From NCBI GenBank assembly GCA_900617975.1, contig UZAE01001387.1, positions 1 through 13,582 on the forward strand: DNA of 13,582 nt, read 5' to 3'. This DNA is from Rodentolepis nana (Eukaryota; Platyhelminthes; Cestoda; Cyclophyllidea; Hymenolepididae). Made by a program: the position numbers and the translations under genes. The notes under the pieces were generated by a model. It searched no databases and was not told where the DNA came from. It saw nothing but the letters and a program-made list of their open reading frames with translations. Within the stretch, counting starts at the first letter, position 1. Every line of letters starts with the position of its first letter. Below are positions 1-9,968 of the stretch, piece after piece.

Positions 1-33
1 ACGCCTGCCATTTGATATAAATAAATAAATAAT
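1..33 (+). repeat. Retroposon family copy 0: 3' end and tail, cut by window start
   Basis: Reads ACGCCTGCCATTTGATATAA and then AATAAATAAATAATG. It matches the 3' ends of the three internal copies read on their own sense strand (GCCTGTCATTTGATATAAAT in copy 3, CGCCTGTCATTTGAAGTAAA in copy 2). It has the longest (AAAT)n tail of the set. The body of the element would lie before base 1. Confidence 0.75.
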
Positions 34-688
34 GAGCTAAATATTCGCTTCCACGCTTGGTTTCTAGAACGAACAGCCCATATCTTGGAGGTGGCTTTAT
101 AGTGGCCAACTCGTTTAAGCAAAATGAGGACGGTCGCTGCTCCTAACCTCTTCCACTTCGTCTGGGCAAAACCCTTGTCGAATCGACTTTGGGTTGACCA
201 CAGACCCTTCCCCCCTCCCCAGTCCTATTTAATGACCTTAATTTTTAGAACGGTTTGCTAGAAGTAATAAATTGTCTTGTAGTGAGTAAAGTTCTGGCAC
301 AAATCTAATTATTGCACGGTTTCAATAGCTACGTTTTATTCGCATCTAAGTGGGATTCTGAGTTTGATTTAATTCCGCAATTCCAATCTTTAATGCGTCC
401 TTATTAATAACAATTGGTTACGATTGTGATGTGAATACAAACAGATCGATAAAAGTGTTCATGGAATGGAAGGCAGTTCTCTGTCAGATAGACCTTCATA
501 TTTAGAAGGTAGAATAATGCCTATTTAAAAATAAGTCGCATAAGGGAGATTACAGGAGAAGAAGGCATGTTGATAGGAAAACTAATATACCAGCCTGTGC
601 CCATTGGCTAACCTAGCGTTACTAGAGTGTGACCCTAGTATTTTTAACGCCCGAGGGGTTTCTCTGTTTGGCATTCCTAAATAGGAAA
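34..688. other. Gene-free AT-rich stretch
   Basis: No exon, RNA gene or repeat of the described family was recognised. A CCCTTCCCCCCTCCCC pyrimidine patch near 206-221 is the only compositional feature. Confidence 0.5.
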
Positions 689-703
689 TGCTCTAAAAAT
701 ATT
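689..703. repeat. Target-site duplication, left arm (copy 1)
   Basis: TGCTCTAAAAATATT here is repeated as TGCTCTAAAATATT at 1014-1027, exactly at the far edge of the element. The two differ by one A. Confidence 0.75.
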
Positions 704-1013
704 TATTCATATCAAATGGATAGATATCATTAGCCCATTAGTTGACTTCGGACTTCACAGAGGCGATAAACATCAAAATGGGAAAAAAGTGTAGAGGGGG
801 AACAGAGTAGTGGCTCACAGATGTAAAAGAGACAGACAGACACAAAGGCAGAAAAACGGCAAGATGAGTACTGTGGGAGTGGTCGAATGTGACATACAGT
901 GGGGTCATGATAGTTTGGAGTCAGGAGTCAACTGCCGGATAATAAACTTTTTTGCTGTATGAGTGTACGTTGCCAGAGGTACATCACGTGGAGGCAAGTC
1001 TACTGCACACCCT
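704..1013 (-). repeat. Retroposon family copy 1, full length, SINE-like
   Basis: About 310 bp, alignable over its whole length with copy 2 and with the preserved part of copy 3. On its sense (minus) strand it begins GGGTGTGCAGTAGAC, passes the CCTCCACGTG block, a TTGACTCCTGACTCC block and a CTTTGTGTCTGTCTGTCTC block, and ends CCATTTGATATGAATAAAT. Matching duplications flank it on both sides. No reading frame is shared with the other copies, so it looks non-coding. I cannot assign a convincing tRNA-, 5S- or 7SL-derived head, so calling it a SINE rests on size, tail and target duplication. A short non-autonomous LINE derivative is the main alternative. Confidence 0.85.
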
Positions 1014-1027
1014 TGCTCTAAAATATT
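1014..1027. repeat. Target-site duplication, right arm (copy 1)
   Basis: TGCTCTAAAATATT, the partner of 689-703. It directly abuts the 5' end of the element on its sense strand. Confidence 0.75.
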
Positions 1028-3155
1028 ATTGTGTGATAATTTACCGATACTATCACAATGACCACTTTGGTAGATGGGGATAAGATCCGATGTTAGTCGT
1101 GTTCAGGAGTGTGGGGTCCGTCGACTTGGCACATTACTTATAGAAACTGGAAATGTGAATGAGCAATTTGGACTCCACTCTCTGGCCAATTGTTGGGAAT
1201 CAGAGTTGTTGAACATTATCCGAATCTGCCGTTCTTCTTCCCACTCCAATGAATTAGCAGCAGAGAAAAGGAATAACCCACCTCCGGATCACCCGTCCTA
1301 GGGTTTGTCCAGAAAGCATACGTTTAATTGTTGCGTACTTAAAAAAGCCCATTATGCGTAATAGTCATGCTTGAGAATGTTGACCATATGATCTACGTGG
1401 CATTAATAGTCACCCCCCCATGGCAAAAAAATATTATATCCAACTTAAATAGTATACCAAAGTAATTAATTTCATTGTTCGCAGTGAGCAATATCAATAG
1501 GTTCAGCATCAAGAATCTCACCATCGGTGTTCACCAATATTCATCCCTCTAATGAAGTAAATACCGGTTCAATTAAAAGGGTGTCCGTAAGGAATAGTCA
1601 GATAACTAATTCTATGCGTGAGTCTAGTTAAGCTATCAACCCTCCCCCCCCCTCCCCCCAACTAACTCGTCTCGAATCCCACCGTACAATAAGCTGGAAA
1701 CAAAAGAGCCGAATGATTGGTGAGCTTAATTGAGAACAAAGAGAAATCTCAGGACGATCTGAGTGCGTGATAGAATGGCTGAAACCGGTAAGTGTGTTCC
1801 GGCCACGTTATAAGGCTAAAAAAGGGTAAAGTGAATGTACTTTTAGGACAAAATTAGATAGGGTGGAAACACACATAATAACTCACATCCGCCAGGGTGG
1901 ACCTTCATTGGTAGAGGAGTGTGCCAAAACACTCCTCGCCGAGACGTTTATACACCTGGGCAGGCAGATGACTTAGGCTATCAGTTCTATCAAGAGGACC
2001 TATTTGTACCCCCTTTAGAAAATATGGCAACCGTACAAACCATACGAGGGATTGTACAACTAAAGTTTCTCAATAGAGGAGCTCCAGAATTTCTGATCAG
2101 GTATTACTAACGCTTCTCCTGATGAGCTTTTGGAATTTAAGCGCTTAAGGTTAGGTGGATTTACATTGCATTAACCGCATGGATTTTCTTTGGCCGTAAA
2201 ATTGTTATTTAATGTTATTTAACCTATGGAGTTTTCTTCTCATATATAAATTGGAACTGGTTAATCTTAGTGCTTTGAAGTATAGAACACCCGAATGCAA
2301 TCTATTAGTCTTCGCCCACCGTTCTCCACCATCAAGCCCCAGACGACCCATAACACGCTGCAACTCACAAGGTCATACTTTAAGAGTGGATAGTGGACAT
2401 TTCATGCTGCAGTTAATTAATTTCAAGGACTAGTTATTTTTCCAAAGCTGCTTCATTTCACTCTTCATTTCAACCCACATCTTTGATAACTAAGACTACT
2501 CTTCCTTACAATCGAAGGCACTCAATAGAGCGCACACACAACGCCCGACTTCAGGAGAGTGAATTTCATGCAATTTTCCCTATAATACAATGGTTTCATT
2601 TTAGTTAACCTTTTAACGCCCTGCAGAACAGTACGGTCCTCTTTCAAAATAAGCTCCATTGTGATGCTAGACTCGTAACAGAAGGCGGGCTATTGCCGTC
2701 TAAAACATGTTCAATACGTGTCAATAGCCTTCGCCTATTACCACAAATAGTCATTACATCGGCGGCATTAGTCTGTTGTGGATGCGTTTTTCAATTAAGT
2801 AATTCAGGAGTTAAAGCGTTAATTGGGATACTCTGTCGTATATCTGTTAATGTCGAATGACAGCCAACAAACGTCAGGTTAAGAGAGATTCAAGGGAATT
2901 ATTTACCCTCGATTTGAGAAATTCTGAGCCAGAATTGTCTGAAAAGACCCACCGTCTGGTCATGCAATATGATCTAACTAACAGACAGGGCAGGAAAGAT
3001 TGAAGGTTGAATAGAGTTGGTCATTTAAACTGTGATCTTTCCTAGAAAGCTTTTTGACGTCAAAAAATAGGCGAAATGGGCTGGCTGGTGAAGGCGATAC
3101 AGAGAAATCAATTTTCCTGCTAAGAAGACTCCGAGTTGCCTCTCCCTTGACCAAG
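1028..3155. other. Gene-free stretch between retroposon copies 1 and 2
   Basis: Open frames at about 1074-1301, 1919-2110 and 2212-2433 (plus strand) are under 80 codons. They show no family resemblance, no convincing splice borders and no codon bias I can defend, so they are not called genes. The stretch holds a CT-rich tract at 1641-1659, a 12-bp perfect palindrome TTAAGCGCTTAA near 2137-2148 and an imperfect hairpin at 2683-2736. Confidence 0.5.
1641..1659 (+). repeat. C-rich homopyrimidine tract
   Basis: CCTCCCCCCCCCTCCCCCC, pure pyrimidine with two T interruptions. It is one of at least six G/C homopolymer-like tracts in the window. Confidence 0.9.
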
Positions 3156-3165
3156 ATTTTATTTA

Positions 3166-3460
3166 TTTACTTCAAATGACAGGCGTTTTGATAGTTGTCA
3201 ATAGCCTTTTAGCTGACTTCGGACTTCACAGAGGGAAGGAGCATCAGTGAGAAAAATTAGAGTGTTTCAAAGATTTAAAAGAGACAGACACAAAGGTAGA
3301 AAAAAGGTGAGGTGAGAACTGTGGAAGTAGTCGAATTTGACATACAGTGGTGTCATGGTAGTTTGAAGTGAGAAGTCAACTGCCGAATAATAGACTTTTT
3401 GGCGTATGAGTATACGTTGCCCAGGTTGCTTCACGTGGAGGTAACTCCATCGCACACCCC
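3166..3460 (-). repeat. Retroposon family copy 2, full length
   Basis: About 295 bp. The sense strand begins GGGGTGTGCGATGGAG and ends CGCCTGTCATTTGAAGTAAA with a TAAATAAAAT tail. It aligns with copy 1 throughout and lacks one GACA unit of the GACAGACA stretch. Possible flanking duplication is weak: ATTTTATTTA at 3156-3165 against ATTTTGTTCA at 3461-3470, 8 of 10 matching, and partly confounded by the tail. A 62-codon frame on its sense strand is not preserved in copies 1 or 4. Confidence 0.85.
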
Positions 3461-4257
3461 ATTTTGTTCAACATATAATATTACACTTTTGTCTATCTAT
3501 TAGTATTCTATTAATAGAGCAACCAACATTTTTCACTGTGCAGGCTTCCTTTCTGAGCCAGTATTGCCCATCCAGACCATGAGATATGGTACTAGTCTAA
3601 CGAAATTGACCTCTTTATGGGTTTGCTTGAGTGTCCAGTGACCTCAATAGATGCGATCGTGTAGACCCTCTCCCCCCCCCCCCCACACCAACCCTCCACC
3701 GTTTAGTCATTCCTACATGGTTTTATGGTCCAGATGTTTTCTCTCTGAACTCTTGCCACTGAATTAGCGTTTTATATTGTGCGGTATCCAGAGGACTGGT
3801 TAGTATTTGTACAAAGTAACAGCTATACACACCATGCACGTTGAGAACAAGTCTTACACTGGGAAGGGACTAAATTGGATCTGATAAGCCCCACTACCCA
3901 CGACATGGCCATGGGACAAGTAGTTGTGTTCGTGTATTTAATGAATACCCCACTGTCTCCTATTCATAAAGTAATCTCCATTTTGGTCAATATGATTATA
4001 ATGGTGTGGCTGATACACAACAATTCAGAGGTCATTATATGAAGACTAAGATAGTAAAGATTAGATAACACTCACCATTGGTCTGAGAAAACCTGCTGAG
4101 TTATTGTCGCCCACCCACCCCAACCCCAAATCGGTGCAATGTTCACTCCAAGAAAGTTTGCTGTTTGAATACTCCTATTAGCAAATCCGATGCAAAATGA
4201 CGCACTCTGTGTCCTCACCTTATACATCAGCGTAAACTCATTAAAGCATATTCACTG
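3461..4257. other. Gene-free stretch downstream of the BAH-domain gene
   Basis: No exon was recognised. It contains a C13 run at 3672-3684 and otherwise ordinary AT-rich sequence. It lies past the probable end of the minus-strand transcript. Confidence 0.5.
3672..3684 (+). repeat. C13 homopolymer
   Basis: Thirteen uninterrupted C, preceded by CCCTCT. Length may vary between individuals or assemblies. Confidence 0.9.
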
Positions 4258-4580
4258 ATTAATAGCACACATTAATAGCTTTATTAACACATCCAACTAT
4301 CAACGCCCACACAGCGCCAGTCCAACGTTTACAGGTCGTCAAGAGAATGGGGAAGGGGATCGAGGATAGGCAGCCAAACACACACACACAAACAGATACA
4401 TTTTCATGAAGAGAAAAACGAAATGGGGGGAATCCAGATGGACAACTACAACATCTAGTCAGTCGCGCCTCTCTATATACACGCACGCAGAGGAAAAAAG
4501 GAAGAACAAAGCATGAAAACCAGTTTATGCAGCAGAGACACATTCACACACGCAATAAAAGAGGACAGCGAGACGAATAG
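4258..4580 (-). other. Probable 3' UTR of the BAH-domain gene
   Basis: This runs from just after the TAA at 4583-4581 to shortly past the first good AATAAA on the minus strand (4285-4280). It includes a short CA/GT microsatellite near 4377-4390. The exact cleavage point is an estimate 15-25 bases past the signal. Open frames on either strand here are short and have no recognisable protein. Confidence 0.5.
4280..4285 (-). promoter_or_regulatory. Polyadenylation signal AATAAA
   Basis: A canonical AATAAA reads on the minus strand (TTTATT on plus) about 295 bases after the stop codon of the terminal exon. It is the nearest canonical signal downstream of that stop. Its use is inferred from position only. 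Confidence 0.5.
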
Positions 4581-5063
4581 TTAAGACGAAGAGGGAAGAG
4601 GCAACGAAGAAACTGATTCAGCTTCACCCTTAGATGCTTTGTTTTTTCGGGGAGAAGATGGCCTTGAGGATAAACTTCTATCACCTCCTAAAGCCATTAC
4701 AATCTTTTCTCCGTGATCAGCCCAATTAATGGAGAGCTCTGCTGTGGTCTCTAGTATAGCTCGCCCATTAGACGACTCCTCTTCTGTGGACGGTTGATTT
4801 GTTGTGGACTTGGGAACCTCTGAGTGGGCTGTATGACCGACTGGACTCGAGGAAGTGACAGGTTGGGGGTGTTGGAGTTTAGTGATTGTGGGGCCATTGT
4901 TATTCGTAGTGTAAGCGGTTGTGTTCGTAATGTGTTGATTATTATTAAGAGCCTTCAAGCTACGCATTACTCTGCGGGAGTGGAAATCGTACCAGGCACG
5001 ACAGAGAAACACATTGGAGATTGTCGCTTCTTCAGGAAACTCTGAAACGTCTCCAGGGCGATT
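4581..5063 (-). CDS. Terminal coding exon of the BAH-domain gene: post-BAH motif and low-complexity tail
   Basis: The exon has 160 codons and a TAA stop. It begins after a pyrimidine-rich acceptor (GTCCTTTCATTTTAG) in phase 0, so it joins the exon ending at 11959 in frame. Its start, NRPGDVSEFPEEATIS, leads into NVFLCRAWYDFHSRRVMRS at about residues 17-35. This matches the short VFLCRxxYDFRxxR segment that closes BAHD1/TNRC18/BAHCC1 proteins after the BAH domain. Where the vertebrate relatives end soon afterwards, this protein continues about 125 residues. That tail is rich in Asn, Thr and Ser, then has an acidic stretch (EEESSNG), a basic SRPSSPRKNKASKGE patch typical of nuclear or phosphorylated linkers, and ends SLPLPSSS. 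No fold is recognised in the tail. Codons upstream of the conserved motif stay open only to the acceptor, which supports this exon start rather than an internal start codon. Confidence 0.85.
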   Translation of the reverse strand, partial: NRPGDVSEFPEEATISNVFLCRAWYDFHSRRVMRSLKALNNNQHITNTTAYTTNNNGPTITKLQHPQPVTSSSPVGHTAHSEVPKSTTNQPSTEEESSNGRAILETTAELSINWADHGEKIVMALGGDRSLSSRPSSPRKNKASKGEAESVSSLPLPSSS

Positions 5064-7727
5064 CTAAAATGAAAGGACACGAACAAAGTATTAGCTAGTT
5101 TAGCCAAGCCTTGATTAGAAAAAAAGAACATACAATAATGAAGTAGTAGGGTTGTAAATTTACAGCTGATAAAATTTATTCGGCTTTAACTAACTTGTCA
5201 TTTGACATTCTAGCCTGGTTTATCAAGCACAAAAGTGGTTGCTATCTCCAACACGCCCCGACGGTTAAACCACCGTCTGATTTTATCAGTTACCGTAAGC
5301 TAGTACTCTTCGTTGCTTGTCATTTAAATCGCTGGCAATTCCTTCCAATCTTCCCAAACTGACAAGATCGGAAGCAATAGATACGTTTGTAAGCCTTGCC
5401 TTCCCTTTATATTTTTCTAAATGGTACATCAGATTACAGATATCTTGAATAAACAGAGCTCAAAGGAGACTCTTCGACCTATAAGTTGAGCTTCAATTAT
5501 TTTTCAATTGGCAGAAGTGGAGTTATTATCTTGGCTTGTAGTCATGGTTACCAAAACTCTATAAAAGCCACAATGCATATCTTATCATCAATCAAGACTT
5601 CGAGGAAGTCAATAAGTAGATTAAATCTAAAATTGTTTACTCAGTGTAACAGAATCGAAAATTAAGGTAGTTTAAAATCACTTGCTATCGGGGTTGCCAT
5701 CTCCGTGAAGGTTTGATGAGCTCCCGTTAATTCGACCTACTACTACTTATAGTCTCAAAACCATTTCCCCTACTCCATAGCACCATGCTTGATGAATGTA
5801 AGTTTGTGGTGGTAGGGTCAGTGAATACGAGAGTGTTGTGATCGTTTGTGTGGCTAGCATGTTCGCAAACAATGAAAAAGAGCACGCAATGTCGTTGAAA
5901 TTAATATTGGGGGAGAGAGTGCTTTAAAGTTGAGATTCTAAAAGTACATACACATAGCTCCAATAGATGTCTCGTATAAAAAAGCTTTTTTTCATCAAGC
6001 CCTTGCTTGCAATACCATCTCGCCAACACCTACTCCGGAAATAGCAAAGATAAGCCTTGACATACGACTCAGGTTCTAGATAGGAAGTGATACGGTAGTA
6101 AAAGTGTACGTCTATCAAATTAGAAATCATGAAGTCAATGTCCATTGGTGGGTATCAAGTAACTTGAATGAACGAATGCACTGGTTACTTTTGATCCATA
6201 ACCAGAGTAGCTCCATGATAGCTTCCCTCCATCCAAGCTAAGGGATTTGAAGGTATATATTGATGCTACTTGGTCCATATCAAATGGAATGGACGGCAGA
6301 TAATACAGCAGATATTACCAACATAATGGTCTTGATGATAGAAAGTGGTCTTCTCTCCAGTGGAGCTTTAGACTACCTTCCAGTTTCAATATTTGCAAAT
6401 TTTTTAATCCTCCATAATTAAACCGTGATGTTCATGATGGCGATAAGCATGTAGCAACTACGTACTGATACAAAGTAAGAAAATCAATATAATGGGACAT
6501 AAGGCAACCAAACAAATCATGAGTTCTGATAGTTTTGATTCATAGACCAAGAATTATTCGACTTACTCTTACCAAATTTACCCGTTGCTGAGTTAGGAAG
6601 AGTTAGTTGTGAACACTAGCTAGGAATAGGAGGCCAATAACGATGGTGCATAGGGAGAAGAGATCTTACATGTGAGGAACACCAAACACCCAAGGTTTGA
6701 CACAAGCCTTCAGAGATCAAAAATGTCGAATCGTGAGGTTAAAAAACGACTTCCAATTATTGAAGTTCAGGACTCTAACAAATGACCACAAACAGAGGCA
6801 ATATAATAATGTTAACAGCACGGTAGAATAGCCTAATAGATAGGCTCATAGTTACATCTTCCACAAAAGGGGTTATGGGTATAGTATACCAGTGAAGGAG
6901 AAAAAAACGCAAAAAAAGCAAGACAGGTCAAGAAAACAAGGGGATTATCACGTCTCATCGGAAAAAAGCAATAAATGTTAATGTGAAAAAAAAACTGGTT
7001 GAGCAAGAAGGTTAGTCACTTTTGACAGCATAGCAGCTAAAACGCACCATAGGCATTGGTAACGACGTAAAATTGAAGCTGAAAAATAGCTTTCAGAATC
7101 TTCTCTCTGGTTTAGATCAAATAAGAAAGTTCTACCACTGCTAGAAGCCCTAGCAGAACTCGTTTCCCTAGTTGGCCAGAATTGGTTAGTACCCTTTTCT
7201 AATAGATAAGCACCAAATTCCTTGCCCGAGGAGTGGCGAACTTCAGAATGCCGTCAAAGTATTTATTAGTTAATTACAACATTACTTATCACGTACATCG
7301 GAATAAAAATGTTTCCTTTCGAATGACAAATAATGGCTAAAAATGACAATATCAACCAATGAAAGGTTACGCTGACATTACTAAGCCGTTGAAAGCTAGT
7401 GACAAGTCGTAAATGATAAAATTAACCGGGCTGTTGATTGCCAGTTAAAAAAAGACTTAGAATTATTTTCGCTGAAAAATATTACCAATGTTACCCTTTT
7501 TCAAGAATAAGTTAAAGAAGTGACTCGTTTCTAGCTGGTCCTTTTCAAATTAGAGGAGAATGATCGGTACACATTCCAAGCTCCGTTCTCAGACATTTTA
7601 AGTCATGACAAGGAGAGAAGTCGTGCAAATATATGAAAGAAGAGAAAAAAATGTATTTAATTTAATTTAGCCTTTCGCTTCTTTTTTTTCTATGGCATAA
7701 TTACATCGACGCAGATACCCCGTATCA

Positions 7728-7761
7728 CCCCCCCTCCCCCCCCCCCCCCCCCCCCCCCCCC
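7728..7761 (+). repeat. C7-T-C26 homopyrimidine tract
   Basis: Seven C, one T, then twenty-six C. It lies in the 6.9-kb intron and is complementary to the G tract at 8190-8216. Such runs are mutation-prone and hard to sequence, so the exact count is uncertain. Confidence 0.92.
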
Positions 7762-8181
7762 ACCTTGGCTATCCCATCGACAGACCCATTACCCATCAAA
7801 CGTGGCCTACTCTGTCAGTAATCTGGAGCACTAATGAAGCAAATCTGCCAAGTATAGGTATTCTCACGTCTCCATAGGCCAGTGTAGCAGTTTAGACTGA
7901 AAAAAAAACAAGCAAACAAATACAAAATATCCAATCAATCTCACCGAACAGTAATCCAAGCACTGATAGCAAAATTGTAAGCTTAAAACTGAGATAAATC
8001 GGTCACTCCAACAGATTTACTCTCGAAAAGGCAAAAGTTTATCATCATTTTTAATAATATAGTGACCAATTGTAGAGCATTATAACTGAAAATGCCATAG
8101 GAACTAGCTGCATAAACGGCTACATATAATGGGATCTTTCTATGAGTGCAATGCGTTAACAACTCGCTTATTTGTGATAAT

Positions 8182-8237
8182 AAAGGGGAGGGGGGGGGGG
8201 GGGGGGGGGGGGGGAGAGGGCGGGGGGAAGAGAGAGA
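8182..8237 (+). repeat. Purine tract with G25 core
   Basis: AAAGGGGA, then G25 (8190-8214), AGAGGG, one C, GGGGGG and a GA-repeat end. It has a single pyrimidine in about 56 bases. It could form a G-quadruplex or triplex on the plus strand; the intron transcript carries the C-rich complement here. A proline-rich open frame across it on the minus strand is an artefact of the C run. Confidence 0.9.
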
Positions 8238-8300
8238 TGTAATAGTGGCAAAGTGTGCCACAAGTGAAAAACTTTAAGGAATAACTTTCTGTTTACGAAA

Positions 8301-8324
8301 ATACACACACGCACGCGCGCACAC
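8301..8324 (+). repeat. Alternating purine-pyrimidine tract (CA/CG)
   Basis: Twenty-four bases of strict alternation, ATACACACAC then GCACGCGCGC then ACAC. The CG steps in the centre make it a Z-DNA candidate. It lies in the intron, about 85 bases past the G25 core. Confidence 0.85.
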
Positions 8325-9322
8325 TAAAGTAACAAGTAAATATGTGATGCGAAGCTATTTTCTCCTTTTTTCCGCTCCTAAAGACATTGTGTGTTCCTTG
8401 TCATATCACTTGGGTGGTGTCTTAAATTAATACCATTTCTCTATTCAGTCTTACATTAAGGATACCCAAAATATAGCATAAAAGCTCCTTTTTTAATAAA
8501 TGGTCGCATAAGAAATAACCAAAAAGGAGCATTAAACAGAGTCCTATTTTTAAACCTCATTTGAATACACGTAATGAAGCTCTTTTTAGCTAGCTAACAT
8601 TGAGCTTGTACAATGCAACGGACAGCTTGACGGTATGAGGGCGATTTAATGAGCAACCGTCCGCCGAGGCTTTACGATTGGTACCCTAAGGGGTAGTATT
8701 ATCGAGTTCTAATCATGAGCTGCGGGAGACACTTTAAAACAAACTCAGTGTGGCAAAAGTCATGGGAAGTACTTCCACCTCTTTAATCTCAGAAATTTGG
8801 TGCAATTTTTACTCAATAGCCAACAAGACAACCCTACACTGAACCTAGCAGTAGGAGAAGAAGAAGGATCAGATCTCAAGAACTTGGGCTCGAAATAAAT
8901 CCGGACTCGCCTTTACTGTTTCCACTTGAATGCGTTTGTGATCGAATAAACTTAGCGGCAATAGTTTCGAAGCAAACAAGCAACTACCATTGAGGTAAAA
9001 TTAGCAAAATACTTTTAATAACCAAATTGCCACATCATACTACAATTACGACCCCATGACTGCACCCATTCACTAATTGTTTTTAATGTCTTTGTGTGTA
9101 GGCAGGTCCTTTTTTCGCTACTCCATTTGGCAATAAAAGACGCCCGCTATTGGGAGATAAGATACTCACAATCTAAAGCAATACCCCATAATTTGTCTTT
9201 CTTGCTTTGAGGCAATAAAAGAAGGTTTGCGCAAATAAACGAAAATTGCCTTAAAGTCTTCACATTTTGTTGGAATTGGCTGTTGAAGACCTTAAACTCG
9301 TGTACTATTTGATCTAGGCAAA

Positions 9323-9409
9323 TCCACCTTATTGCAGTTGAATTAAATAATACAATATAGATTATTGGAAAAATGGTAATCTAATTATTATGAATGAAAA
9401 TAAGGTGGA
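9323..9409. repeat. Foldback structure with 11-bp perfect arms
   Basis: TCCACCTTATT at 9323-9333 is perfectly complementary to AATAAGGTGGA at 9399-9409. Inside, TAGATTA (9357-9363) pairs with TAATCTA (9377-9383). The whole 87-bp unit is AT-rich except for the arms. No target duplication was found, so transposon origin is not shown. Confidence 0.6.
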
Positions 9410-9956
9410 GCTCAAACACAGATCAAAATCCATCAGCTTCAACGGGCATTTTGTTAAATATACTAACATAAGTAAATTAGATAAGAGGCATTGGTTAAGC
9501 TGATTTGAATAGTACAATCGGTTGCTAATGTTACTTACCACTTCACTTTTAGTTGAGGTAGATGCAGGGGTTTTGTGAAGAGGAGGAACAATAGAACTCG
9601 GTCGGCGATGAGTACGACACTCCTAATTAGGAAAGAAAATACGATCAGGCATTGTCCTCATAGTAGATGTGTTACCAAGCTTAAAGTATAACGTCAATCC
9701 CTGCATAATAGCCACTTTGAGAATTAGATCAAGTTAGGACTAGGGCTGCCCAGTTTGAATTAACTGATCTTCCTAAGGGGTTAGCAGGGCACAATAAGAC
9801 TGTGCTAAAGTGAACAGATAAAGAGCCAAATTTGTGATAAAATTAGTGGAATGAGAGAGGAGGAAAGAAAGGGGCACGTGGAGTAAAAGTGAAAAGTGGT
9901 CAGCACTGAGCGAGTGGAGACTGGGTCGTGATAAAGAGCACATCAAGGTACAACAA

Positions 9957-9968
9957 GGGGGGGGGGGG
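9957..9968 (+). repeat. G12 homopolymer
   Basis: Twelve uninterrupted G in the intron, after CAACAA and before TTTGACAG. Confidence 0.9.

Noticed and set aside
704..1013. Solo LTR with TG...CA ends (TGACAGG ... CACACCCCA)
   Set aside because: The TATCAAA just outside the supposed TG is itself shared by most copies, so the TG is not the border. The copy 1 duplication places the ends elsewhere, and 5' truncation with a short-repeat tail fits a non-LTR retroposon.
2683..2736. Imperfect hairpin AGGCGGGCTATTG / CAATAGCCTTCGCCT
   Set aside because: The arms are short and mismatched, and no terminator, RNA gene or element was identified around it.
3267..3455. 62-codon open frame on the minus strand in retroposon copy 2
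   Set aside because: Copies 1 and 4 carry a TAG near the start of the same frame and copy 1 has a frameshift, so the frame is not conserved in the family.
2922..3601. Possible second low-copy repeat: TTCTGAGCCAG plus a loosely similar stretch at 2922-2982 and 3551-3601
   Set aside because: Only the first 11-16 bases match well; the rest needs many gaps.
4259..4543. 94-codon Cys-rich minus-strand frame after the stop codon
   Set aside because: It lies in the probable 3' UTR over a CA microsatellite, has no plausible splice joining it to the gene and matches no family.
4824..5045. Plus-strand open frame
   Set aside because: It is a shadow of the terminal exon of the BAH gene on the opposite strand.
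6276..6288. CATATCAAATGGA, shared with the tail region of retroposon copy 1
   Set aside because: Similarity stops after 13 bases on both sides, so it is probably chance.
7983..8261. Proline-rich 92-codon frame on the minus strand
   Set aside because: It is produced by reading through the G25 tract and has no other protein-like feature.
9875..9884. CACGTGGAG match to the retroposon head
   Set aside because: Nine bases only, with no flanking homology.
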